Source: Psettodes erumei (Eukaryota; Chordata; Actinopteri; Pleuronectiformes; Psettodidae). Taken from it: a stretch of DNA of 64,000 nt. Below are positions 39,501-50,240 of this stretch, piece by piece. Location of the stretch: contig JAFBJZ010000740.1 of NCBI GenBank assembly GCA_016785225.1, positions 62,001 through 126,000 on the forward strand, given 5' to 3'. Made by a program: the position numbers and the translations under genes. Below the pieces are notes generated by a model. The model saw only the letters and a list, made by a program, of their open reading frames with translations, searched no databases and had not been told where the DNA came from. The stretch's first letter is position 1, and each line of letters starts with the position of its first letter.

Positions 39501-42500
39501 AATAGCAAAATAGAAGCAGAATTTCTGACTGCAGCATTTTCCTGAATTTAGATTCAACAGATCCTCTCTTAACTTTATAATGGACAAATTGATGCACAGA
39601 TAGAGCTCACAGTTTTGCTGTTTGAGGGTGAAAATAATTCATGACTGTGCTCTTCTCTTCTTATGTTGCTGCTCACAGCTGCTAAGTGAGGAAGTGGACA
39701 AAGTAAGTTCCCTAATCATGTGTGGTCCTCAGTGTTTGAATGCAAGCGCCCCATTATGAGCATGATGAGTTCTTGAGCTCCATCCTGTCCTTTTGTTGCC
39801 ACCCACAGGCAGAGCATGAGCTTCGTCTCGCTCAGACCGAGTTCGACCGACAGGCGGAGGTCACCCGGCTGCTGCTGGAAGGCATCAGCAGCACACATGT
39901 GAGTCAGTAGGTTGTTAGACTGCGGTCAGACCACACAGGAGAAGAGCTGACACATTGTGCTCAAGATAATAAAACACCAAAATTATAGTATTAATTTAAC
40001 AAACATCAAATATTCACAGTGATTACTACTTTAAACACGTGTTTGTCTGTACTTGTGACTTCGATGAGGGCCGGCGCACATTTGATTGACAATTAATGCA
40101 GAAATCATTCTAAAGGGTTTGAATTCATTGTAATGACATGATGTAAGGTTAGGGGAGGAGGGTGGCTTTTTTGTCGCTGATCTCATCTAACTCTCTGTGA
40201 AAAAGTGAATAACCATATTGCCAAAAATACTTAATATTCCTTCAAAAATATCTTAATGTATTTTGTGAGTTTTGTGCACTCACTAATCTATTACCACTGA
40301 ACGATGAAAGTGACATTAGTGAGAAAGAAAAGACCTGGAACATTTGAAGGAATATTTTGAGTATGATATGCTTATGAGTATATGATAGGAGTTTACCTTT
40401 ACCTTTCTCCCGTCAGCTCAACCATCTGCGTTGTCTGCAAGATTTTGCAGAGGCTCAGGCCACTTACTATGCGCAGTGTCATCACTACATGCAGGACCTT
40501 CAGAGGGAGCTCAACAGGTGAGGATTCATCATTTTTAATAGTTCATAGTCGTGGACAGAAATTAACCATAGTCCAACCAGTGTTTTGGGACACACTTCCT
40601 CCAGCAAGGGTGCTGGGTCTCAGTTAACTTGGATTTCTGCTTTGGCCCTCTAAAGAGCTCTTTTTCTTTATTTTTCTAGCTGTTCGGAGGGTTCGGAGGT
40701 ATATTTAGATGACCTGCACATATAAGGGTTTCACATGTTCCCATGTAGATTATCTTGTTACCTTGAACAAGGGGGTTGTCATCTCCAAACGGAACGCCTG
40801 TCCCTTCAAAACAAGAACACAGACATTTTTGTTCGCCTGGGTGAACACACTGAGAAACAGGTAGCTTTAATGAAGAAAAAAAACCCACAAATGTGTCTGA
40901 GAGACCTCTCAAAGCTAGCTACTTAGTAGCTGAACTCATTGCCCAATCAAAAAAGTCTCACACCGTGGCAGAGGCATTCATTTCACCTGCCTGCAATGCC
41001 ATTGTGAATGAGATGCTGAACCCTGATGCAGCTAAAGAAGTAGCTAAAGTCCACCTCTAACCCTGTAAAGCCCAAACCATTAAATAAATGACAGAAAATT
41101 CTTTGAAGTTGGAGCCTTTATTGGTCCCTCTGTACAAACAAACAAAAAGAATTTCAAATATCATTTTCCATATATCAATTTCAATTTGTATCATATTTGG
41201 TTTTTCAGGGAAAGAAACTAATCACACTGCTCATGCGGAGGGCTGAAAAACTCATGTATCAAATATGATACGATACGATAAGATCACAGAACACAGTTGC
41301 GCATGTCTGTAGACATTGAAAGTGATATGTATGATTGGGAAATTTGCATTGCAACATCGTGAGTCAATGGCAGACACTCAGCAGACACTCAACTTTTGGC
41401 CCATGTGTGCTTTGTGGATGAAGATGCTGATGAGAAAACTTCCTATTTTGCAATGCATTGCAAGGAAAAAGGAGGACTTCAGTGGGACAGCTGCACTTGA
41501 GCTAAGCAGAGTGGGAGAGAGAGGAACCAGGAAGTTGTACTCTGAAATTCTCACGCAAAGTCCACTCTGTTCTCAATTTTACCAACTGCACCTTAAACAG
41601 ACACAGATGTTTTATTATAAGGACGTGGACTGGAAGAGTGTCTTCTCATTTCTTTTCTTTTTATCCGTGAATGATTTTAAAGTAAACAAACCTCCATGAA
41701 ATACTTTTTATGATATATGAGAACAAGCTGTGAAGTGACACTAAGTGAAAATAAGTGTTCTCGAGTTTAATGAATTACATTTTGCAACATGAATCTGAGA
41801 TTTTGAGTTCAGTTGCAAACAAACAAATAATAGAATATACTGTACGTAACAATAAAAATGGTTGTGGAGAAAAAGAGAGAGAGAAAGGCCCAAAAGAGCA
41901 TATTCATTACTTAGAGTAGGAGGTTATCTGTTAATTAGTCAAAAAATAATCCATGAAATCACAGAGAAGCACACTTTTCCAAACAGTCTTTTAATCAGAC
42001 TAAATCTTTTTGGCGGCCCTGGGGAAAAAATTTGGTTGATTTAATTCAGATCCCGTCTTCCTGCAGCGCCACCATCTCATTGAAATTTTTGGTCTTGTGC
42101 TAATTAGTAATGTTAATGTAGAAATAAGCAAAAGGAAGATGGCGACCATGGTAAACGTTACTTGTTGAACTTTAGCATGTTTGCATTGTCACTCTGAGCT
42201 TATTAGCATACTGACATTAGCATTTCACTCAAACATCAGAAATTGACGTCGGAGTGCAGTACAACTTCAAATTTACAAGCTGGGAATCCACTTTAACGGC
42301 GAATGCTGTGTCTTTCTACTTTTTTTTCCAAACTTCACAGATGTGCTAATGCTGTTGGTGCCCCCCATTCCTCTACTGCTGTTTGCCCCAACCCTGTCTC
42401 ATCTGCTTTCATGTCTGGACCGACATCTCCTGGAGCCACAGTCTCCCCTTTGTCCAGCCAAAAGCCCAGCACTCTGGCTATAGAGCAGACTCACTTTTCT

Positions 42501-43528
42501 GCAACAGGCACCAGAAAGGCTAAGGTCCTGTATGACTATGACGCCCATGATATCAGCGAGCTCTCCCTCTTGGCTGATGAGGTAGAAAGTTATGAATAAT
42601 CTACATTTCATCTCCATCCTGTGACTCATAAACAAAGCCCTGAAGTGCTTAGATTAAAAGATGAATTGATAAAACTTAACAACAATCAATGTAGAAAACT
42701 TGTATACCACTAAGTTCCAAATGAAACTGTGGAGGCTTTAAAGTACAGCCAGCAAAGCCATGTGTAGTATGTATATAAATGCCACTGTAATTTTACCATG
42801 CTATGGGTTTACCTGATATTTTGATGTCTTGGCAAGTACCTCATCCATCTTAAATGCATTGTGAAGGACCATGCTTCTGAAGGGCCTTTAAAGGTGAAAT
42901 TCAGGGGATGCCCTGGTAGCTCACCTTGTCTGAGCATTAATCAGATGTTAAGACTTCATCCTCTGGATAAAGACTCTGACCCTGGGTTTGAATCCAAATT
43001 TCAAAATGATGAAAATGGGGGATCCAAACGAGCACATCCAATTTTACGTGTGCTGGAATGTATTACTGTATATTTTAAAAGGATGATTAAGCCTTTATTG
43101 TCTTTATCATTTCCTTGAGGTCAGGAAGTGAGAACATGTGCCCCCACATACTGGGAATAGGAGTCTGAGTAAAGAAAGTGATGCAGTGGTCACCACGCAA
43201 CACATTGCTTTCCTGTTTCCTTATCATTTAGAGACAACCTCAGGTTTTGAGGGGACATTTAACTGTTCTATTTCTTTTTATATAGTTAATTTTGATAAAA
43301 TAATTCATATAAATAAGTATTATAAAAAATAAGTAAATCAATATAAATTAATTTGTCTTTTTTGCTAAATTTGTCTGAAAATGTCCTTGTTTGTTTGTTT
43401 GGTTTCCCCCCCCCCTACAGCTCATTACAGTTTACACGGTACCAGGAATGGACCCTGATTGGTTGGTTGGAGAGCGAGGAAATGAAAAGGGCAAAGTCCC
43501 TGTCACCTACCTTGAACTGCTGAGCTAA
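27448..43528 (+). CDS. sh3glb2: SH3GLB2 (endophilin-B2), N-BAR and SH3 protein
   Basis: Endophilin-B2 is a membrane-curving N-BAR protein with a C-terminal SH3 domain, acting on intracellular membranes (endosomes, Golgi, mitochondria, autophagy). Twelve coding exons join in phase: 27448-27510, 30017-30158, 32170-32298, 33056-33189, 33457-33549, 35173-35235, 37773-37844, 39679-39702, 39809-39898, 40417-40517, 42341-42581, 43421-43528. The total is 1260 nt (419 residues). Skipping the 72-nt exon 7 gives 395, the length of human SH3GLB2. The N-terminal amphipathic segment reads MDFNVKKLASDAGVFFTRAV. The BAR domain runs to about residue 300, followed by a Ser/Pro-rich linker (304-358). The SH3 domain (about 361-419) has VLYDYDA and GMDPDW with the binding Trp at 398. 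B2 is preferred over B1 because of the linker and the link to ZER1, but the B1/B2 call rests on memory. Confidence 0.94.
28171..28360 (+). repeat. 104-bp tandem duplication with AAT microsatellites
   Basis: CTGTTTTAACAATATT followed by TAGAAGTGTAATT occurs at 28171 and again at 28275. Each copy is followed by an AAT-type run; the second run switches from AAT to ATT units. It lies in SH3GLB2 intron 1. Confidence 0.85.
29740..29905 (+). repeat. Dispersed fish repeat (GCATGCTAACATGCTAA family)
   Basis: The series GCATGCTAACATGCTAA, then GTTCATTCACCATCCT, then TTATTAGCACTAAACCCAG is a common teleost repeat. It sits in SH3GLB2 intron 1. A reverse relative appears at about 42110-42235. Confidence 0.6.
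32523..32780 (+). repeat. Dispersed repeat, copy 1 of a pair in SH3GLB2 introns
   Basis: Shares with 33772-34015 the ordered motifs ATGTGGCTCTGTAG, GTTGACCAGCTGC, GACTGTCTGCTG-type sequence, GTTTGCTGCAG, GCTGGAAACAA and GTAAAGTTG. The two copies are in the same orientation 1.2 kb apart and clearly diverged. Confidence 0.7.
33658..33680. repeat. Interstitial telomere-like repeat
   Basis: Just over three tandem CTAACC (TTAGGG complement) units lie in the intron after SH3GLB2 exon 5. The run is short, and chance or repair-mediated insertion are both possible. Confidence 0.8.
33772..34015 (+). repeat. Dispersed repeat, copy 2 of a pair in SH3GLB2 introns
   Basis: A diverged direct copy of the element at 32523-32780, in the intron after SH3GLB2 exon 5. 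It has the same ordered blocks and ends with GAGCTGAAAACGTAAAACGC. Confidence 0.7.
37773..37844 (+). other. sh3glb2: Candidate alternatively spliced cassette exon of SH3GLB2
   Basis: A 72-nt exon with a CAG acceptor and a GTAAAC donor encodes 24 residues beginning LQSGWESWDVVTDP, inserted in the distal BAR helices. Both phases are zero, so inclusion or skipping keeps the frame. Endophilin-B1 is known to have neuronal isoforms with inserts at the equivalent place; that this exon behaves the same way is inference. Confidence 0.75.
39679..39702 (+). other. sh3glb2: 24-nt microexon of SH3GLB2
   Basis: This eight-codon exon (LLSEEVDK) has a CAG acceptor and a GTAAGT donor. It corresponds to the constitutive LWNDEVDK segment of the human protein and is needed to bridge to AEHELRLAQTEF in the next exon. 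Confidence 0.8.
42110..42235 (-). repeat. Dispersed fish repeat, reverse copy
   Basis: ACCATGGTAAACGTTACTTG, TTTAGCATGTTTGC, GAGCTTATTAGCATACTGACATTAGC and CACTCAAACATC are consistent with a reverse, diverged member of the 29.7-kb family. It lies directly before SH3GLB2 exon 11. Confidence 0.5.
42898..42990 (+). repeat. tRNA-derived SINE head
   Basis: GATGCCCTGGTAGCTCACC (A-box-like) and GGGTTTGAATCC (B-box-like) lie about 60 bases apart, in the last SH3GLB2 intron. This is typical of teleost SINE promoters. Confidence 0.65.
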
Positions 43529-46500
43529 CGGACCACACAACAGGCCACGCACACACTTGCAAAAACCTCTATCTACTGTCACATGTGCATTTCGTACTAT
43601 CTGAAACACTTATGCAATATCTGTTGAATTTCTGTTAATATAGACGACTGTGAGGAGGGAATTGCAGCAAACATTTGTGATTGTTTGATGTGGTCACGGG
43701 TCATTACAGGCATCCATAAAATAATAAGTGTATCTCGAGTGTGACGAGGCCACAGTGAGAGCTCCTCTCTCTCTCACTTTTTTACTGCGCAGTTTGGGTG
43801 TTTTTAGGGTAATACTGAAATTGAAGTCTTGTCAGTCTTGCTTGTGTGTTTATCACAAAGCATTCAAAGACCTTGTAACATCAATCGAAGGATACTTCAG
43901 ATCTGTTATGACATGGCTTTTTTTATTTTTGTTTGGGGCAGCTGATGCTAACACCGTACTGACCAAAGTAGTTGCTGAGATCCAGAAAGACAGTGACATT
44001 GCTTGATGATACATTCAGTGGGGCAAGAAACACAGTCAGTTGTAAATGGACCAATAGTTTAGCATGACAGTCTTAACCACCCAGGAGATGGTGTGATATG
44101 TCCACATGATCTACATACACATAATGTAATACTCTCAGCTTAACATAACATACCCCAACACATAATGGGAACTTGAAAAAAATCTTGCCCAACTTTGTAT
44201 TCAATTAATATGACATGGTCTGCCAAATAGAACTTCATGAAATAGGGCTGCACTTGAGGGATCCTATAAAATGGGATAGGGTTGTTTATGTAGCTGTTCT
44301 GAAGCATACAGTGGCAAGAACATGTCAGTGACCCATTTGGAATGACCTTCTTCACTGCATTAATGGGTCATAAAATGTGATCCTATCTTTATTGAAGTCA
44401 CTGGTTTTAGAAAACAGTGTGCTTAAGATTATAACACAAAGGGTTTTTTTGTTGTTTTGAACACTCTCATTAAACCTTCACAGTGTTGGTGAATAAAGTG
44501 AACCCTTGTATAATTTTTGTTTCATTAATAACTGGTAGAACCTCCTTTGGCAGAACCTCACACCAGCTCTTCCAGTATCTGTGGATCAGTCCAGTGTTCA
44601 GGAGGAAGTTTGGACCATCCTTCCTACAGAGATGCTTCAGCTCAGACATCTTCTCAGGAGGTCTGGCATTCCACAGCATCTCTACCGGGTTCAGCTCTGG
44701 GCTCTGACCGGACCACTCCAGAAGCTGGATTTGGTTTGTGTGCTGTCACACTCATTGTCCTGCTGTGTCACTCAGCTTCTACTGAGCTTCAGCTGGCGAC
44801 AGTCACCCTGACATGATCCTGTCGAGGCAGCAACGCACACATTATGATGCTCCCTCCACCGTACCTGATGTTTTCATGTTGCTAAGCAATGCCTTTTTAC
44901 ACCTTCTACAATGCTGTGTGTTCTTCCCAAAAAACTCAACCATCGGTCCAAAAAGCCTTTTCTCTGCAGTGATGACAAACTTCAGGTGTCCTGTCATGGA
45001 CACCATGCTCCATGATCTGAACAGAGAGATTCACCAGCCCCCAATCATTCCTTTTAGCCTTTAGATTCTTTTTGGACCTCACTGATCATTCTGAGATGTC
45101 TCTGGAGTCCTCTTGAAGCCCACGTCTAGGGAGATAAACCACATAATTTTGGTGTCTAGACAGTTCTCTGACTGTGGACTAATGAATACCTAAAGTCGTT
45201 GCGTTACAGTCAGAGATTGTCAGAGATCTTTTTTTTGTTAGACCCTGTTCACATCAGTTCTTGCGAATTACACCCTTGAAATGTCTGGGGAATTTTATGA
45301 GTCCTATTTTATATGTCATATTTACTGATTGAAATAACATATCTGGATAGGGTTATGTTATGAGAGGGATTTGAATTAAATGCTTTAGTTGTGATAGGAT
45401 CTCTTCAAAGTATAGTAGCAAAGATGATGAGGAACACAGAGATAGCTGTAGAGGGCTCGCTACTAACCTGCACACACACCTTCCTCACCTGTGTTTTTAG
45501 AGCAGGAGAATAACTGTTGAAATTCGACCTCAACCTCAGTCTTCATTTACTCAGGTTTATCAGCTAAAAACCATACATTGCCTAGTATAATAATGCTCTG
45601 CTAGCAATCCACTAACCGTCCAAGTGTGGGTTTATATGATTAATAGTTTGCTGGTCACCCCAAATCTTATTTGACTAAATACATTTATGTTAAACGCTCC
45701 AGAGAGCAGGATGGATTATCAAAAGTGTTCATATGTTTATATGTATGACATTTGTTATGTAACAAGTGAAAAACACAGGACTACAGGATGAGAACTTGAA
45801 AATGTGCCCTATTAATTACTTCACTGCATAGGACTGTTAGTCAATGTAAAGGTTCACAAATTGTCACATAAAACAAGACTTTCTTTCTATATTCCTCCTG
45901 TTCATGCTGGCCATTTAAAACTGATGGGGATAAAATTCAACATCTGCCCGTGAATGTGTATTCAGATGTTTGATCTTAATGCAAGGCCTCGCTTTTCTAA
46001 ATTCGTCAAATCATATCAGTCAAAGATAGCTCAGTCTTACAATCTTTTTAGTAATAATTTCCTTCTATTCGTTACTATCCTCCCCCTGAAACTCAACAGA
46101 GAAACTGTCAAAACACAAAGATTGGATTTCATACTAAAATGTTGTCTGGAAAACAGCTCCTTGATTAGACCAGCTTAAACTGCTGATTATTGTGTATCTT
46201 ATTGTTATCACATGGCTAGCACTAGGTTAGCATTACTTACATCAGTTAGCATTATTATGATCACTATCATTTCAAGTCTTGCCTGTTTGGATCTTGCTCC
46301 CTGGTCTGTCCCTCTCATAATGTTTTGGTATTGTTGAGTGTAGTGGTTGCTTCTAGCAATGCTTTCACATTCGATCTTCTTTATGACTAATTTGATATTT
46401 GAGTGTTGACGTCCTTCTTACCATGATAATGCTAGTTTAAGTACAATAACTTTATCTTGAGTTAGAATATATCAATCTTTTTATGGATGACAGTTGGGAA

Positions 46501-47000
46501 AACACATTTGATTTATGCATGTCATGTAAAGACAGTTAAAGCGCCACATAAAGCTTGTAAGTAAACCTTGAGTTATGATTATTATTTTGTACATTGCTGA
46601 ATATTCTTTTTTCTTGCATAAACAGGCTACCTGATGAGAATCATGTATGGTAAAAATCCAGTTAGCCAACTAAGTAATATATTATTTGAAGCATGCAAAT
46701 TGTATAAACTAGTCAGTTCTAAATTGTGTGTGTGTGTGTAAATGTACATGTAAATAAATTCAGGATTTCTAATTACAGTTGTTTTTAAGAGCTTTGGTTC
46801 CAGTTATTTTCATATTTTTAATTTACTGTGTTGTTAGAGTACATGGCTAGCATTGGAAATTATCTAAACATCTTATTGTAATCGCATTCATTCTAGCCTC
46901 TGTTCCATGGCCACTGCTTTGACGTGAATTAATAAATATGCATGTGTGTTACAGTAATGTAATTCTCTGCTTCTTCAGTGTCTACAAACACAGTGCTGAT
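43529..47000 (+). other. sh3glb2: SH3GLB2 3' UTR and downstream sequence
   Basis: After the TAA at 43526-43528, candidate AATAAA signals occur at 46753-46758 and near 46930. The intervening DNA contains a Tc1-like fossil (about 44480-45260) and no other gene that I can support, so the true transcript end is uncertain. Confidence 0.4.
44480..45260 (-). mobile_element. Degenerate Tc1-like transposon (fossil)
   Basis: On the minus strand, 44651-44715 reads WSGQSPELNPVEMLWN, the conserved motif around the catalytic Glu of Tc1-type transposases. Farther up the minus strand, other conserved blocks can be followed only with frameshifts and stops. The element is inactive and its ends are not clear. 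Confidence 0.75.
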
Positions 47001-47215
47001 TAACAGTCTTTCATCAAAGTTTTTTTTTTTAATGTTGCATTGAATTTGTTGATTTGGCACTGTTGATTTGTGGGTAATGATATGTTACAGACAAAAAGTG
47101 CAACAAACACCTTTTCAGGTGCTATTTTCTCAAGAATTCAGCAGAAGAAGAGAGTGAAGTGGACACATGCATGTTTAAAGGACTGGTTTAATATTTTTTT
47201 ATTATATATTAACAT

Positions 47216-47216
47216 T

Positions 47217-47250
<34 letters not shown>
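47216..47250. repeat. TA dinucleotide microsatellite
   Basis: About 15 consecutive TA units in intergenic DNA. Confidence 0.95.
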
Positions 47251-47252
<2 letters not shown>

Positions 47253-47540
47253 CTTCACAAGGTCTCCCCTGGTTGAGGACAAGACTCCACAGAGTCACCA
47301 GCCAATAAATAGTTCAATGTAACCCTAGAACATAACTACTTTTTACACTTTGGGGTTTGTACAATTTAAACAAATGACATATGACATGTTAATTATTCAA
47401 AAATTATTCAGAGATAAACTGACTACCAAGTAAATTTATATGGATATGACATCATGTAAATGAGACCATACATAGGCCTGTATTTATGATTTGTGATGAA
47501 CTGTTATGACATAATTTCAGGATTAGATTATTTGCTATAT

Positions 47541-47675
47541 ACACCAATCAGCCATACCTTAAAAGCCACTGACAGATTATCTTGTTATTGCAATGTTGTT
47601 GAAAATTGACAAGTGTGAAGACCTGAGGAGCTTTAACAAGGGACAAACTGGGTCAGAGCATCTCAAAAAACAGTC
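47541..47675 (+). mobile_element. 5' fragment of a fish inverted-repeat DNA transposon
   Basis: ACACCAATCAGCCATACCTT resembles the terminus of the element at 57622. Beyond it, GACAAGTGTGAAGACCTGAG, TTTAACAAGGGACAAACTGG and GTCAGAGCATCTC look like the internal part of the longer parent element. The fragment runs into a tandem array and its other end is absent. Confidence 0.6.
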
Positions 47676-47945
47676 CTGTAAGGGCATCACAGAATAAAAA
47701 TTGCCATACTATAAGGCATAAAAAAAGCCATTGTATTGTAAGATATAAAAATCAGCAAATAATAAGGCATAAAAAAATGATGAAAAGATCATCATGTAGT
47801 GAGGCATAAAATGTCCTGTAAAATGTCATAGTATAGTAAAAAATTGAAATATGGAAAACGTCATAGTATAGTAAGGCACAGAAATGTAATGAAAAAAGTT
47901 ATAGTGAAGTATGGCAAGAAAATATCACAAAATACATCATGGTAA
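47665..47945. repeat. Degenerate AT-rich tandem array
   Basis: Recurring units of roughly 35-45 bases carry ATAGTATAGTAAGGCA, CATAAAAA and TGTCATAGTATAGTAA variants. At least six imperfect units follow the transposon fragment. It is minisatellite-like and non-coding. Confidence 0.75.
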
Positions 47946-50240
47946 ATACATCATCAGAACTGGTATTTTCCCTTTGTCAGACCTTAGCTATCCTTATGAA
48001 TCAAGTGACACTTTTGAGAATGGGAAGTCTGTGTGCATGAAGGTGATCCACTAGATCCAATAAATGCGAATGGAGGTCATAAGAGGATAACTGGGCACAT
48101 GATGTAAGAGCTCTGCTGGGATAAGATGCTGACAGCATGTCTGATGTGTACTGTTGAGCCATGAGGTGCATTCTGAAAACAGCGGGGAGTCAGTTAAGGG
48201 TCCAGAGAACTGGGGTTATGTGGTCTGATCTATTTTATCCTGTTAGTCTGCTGTCCAGCCAAAGGTGGACCTCTCCATAATCCTTTTAAGGGTGGTGATG
48301 ATGTTGATGTTGGTGTTTACGTTGGTGTTTACGTTGTCTTAGACATCACCTCAGTAGCACATATGATCTAAAATCTGTAGCAAATAACATTAATAATAGT
48401 ACTAATAATAGTACTACAGTGTCGTGGAAACTTTTCTATTCTGCCAGGATTCTGTTTCCACCGGGTTCTTTTCTACACAAAGTAAAGTTGAAGCTGTCAG
48501 GAACAAAGATTCTTAGAGTCTGGAGTCAAGCTCAAAAGTCTTTATTGGTTGCAACACAGGATGACACTCAGCAGCTCTGCACGTGTGCTGACCTACAGAG
48601 TGGCATACAGACAAACAAAGAACATGGTTTTTATACTTTTCTAAATACAGTGTGTGTATTACAAAAGGCATACCTGACTAGAGTTGTCTGGACAGTAGAG
48701 GTAAAAAGTTCACAGGTGCGCATACACTCATAGTACATTTACCATTACAATAAAGTAATAGTAATATTATGCATGAAGAAAGCAAAGTCCCAGATGCGAT
48801 GAATAGTGGGAAAGGTGTAACTTTATAAATGCATGTCATACATGCTCTGTAGTGTTCTTCAAAAAAGAGAGTACAAGCCTATATTATGTATTCATGTAAA
48901 ATTTATTTAGTCCAGTATACATTAAACATACATTACACTCAGTGTACTACAGCAGCTGCAGTTTCCACAAACATCTTACCCAATCCAAGGAGGGCAATTC
49001 AAAATTTAACATGGAGTTGTTGTGTTTCATTTAAATGTATCACATAACAATGGGACTGTAATCCAGAAATAGTATAATAATAATAATGATGATCATGATG
49101 ATAATAGATAAAGAATAATCATGTAGTAATCATGCAGTTTAGGGAATATTACTTTTTTTTTTGTCAAGTGTTGCCATGACGTATATGCAGCCATGAGAGT
49201 GCACACATTGGAATTGTACATTAAAACCTAAACAAACCAATTGAATATCATTTATCTTAGAATGGGGAGCAAAATACAGTTACACTAAATCATTTTGTAA
49301 ATTTGCTCAAAATTCATAATTTGAATTGTCAGGTCATAATCCCTAAAATAATCCTTGGATGCACAGAGTACATAAAAAAAACCTTTCTAATACAATGTGA
49401 CAATTCATCTCTATATTTATAATTATTATATCTATATTTCTTGTTTTACTAACTTCAAATGAGCCTTGCCAGGGAGAGCTGGCTGAAGTCCCCTGAGTGG
49501 TGAGTTTGGCCGTTGTTCTACTCACGGCTGTGGTATGTGTATGTGCTAAGTGTGCACACTACAAATTATCTTCTCAAACAGAAGCACAATGTGCGCCACT
49601 TTTTTTTTGTTAGCTGCGGTTTCTTCCTCTGTCTACCATCTAGCTGTGTACACAAATTTCTGGTATCGATATGCTGAGTAAGTTGCTGGTTCCCGTAACC
49701 GCACCAACTACTGCTGTATGTGTTTACTCATATGCCATTTGCTGCTACTAACCCACACATTGTGTTGAGCCGATTTTCTAATATATCTAATGTGTTTTTC
49801 CAACGTTTTGGCCTCTCACATAAATGTCGCACTTCTGAACCAGACTGTAATAAAAGCAACTGGCTCAAGCTTGCCCCCACCAAAAAGAAGAACAGGCTGA
49901 AGCTTTCAAAATTTAAGCTTTCTCAAGATAAGAGAGATGATCCTGTGTTTGGACCAGTTCGCCTCAAGCCGAGAGTTTTGCTCCTCCATTCTCACTCCTT
50001 GCACCATGTGCAAAGGAAATGACACCTCATTTTGTGTATTTGTGTATACACAGCTGTATATCTTCCAAACCTTATTGTATTGTTATTGTTATTTTTAAGC
50101 CTTGACACAGGAAGCACTAACGTACACAACTTATAAAAGAGTGATGATAATAACATAATAATAATTTTTTCATAAAAGGTATTTTAAACATTCAGCACGC
50201 AGGTTAAATCAATGAACACATGCACAAAAGGACATATTCT
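47946..50240. other. Intergenic region, SH3GLB2 side of the TNF-ligand gene
   Basis: AT-rich DNA with a short AAT/GAT run at about 49075-49110. A 100-codon plus-strand frame at 49720-50022 has a lysine-rich stretch (KLAPTKKKNRLKLSKFKLSQ) but no recognisable family and no evidence of splicing. The 3' UTR of the minus-strand TNF ligand should lie at its upper end. Confidence 0.45.

Noticed and set aside
41316..41699. 127-codon frame in an SH3GLB2 intron
   Set aside because: It lies between confirmed exons 10 and 11, with no domain and no acceptor/donor pair that would keep phase.
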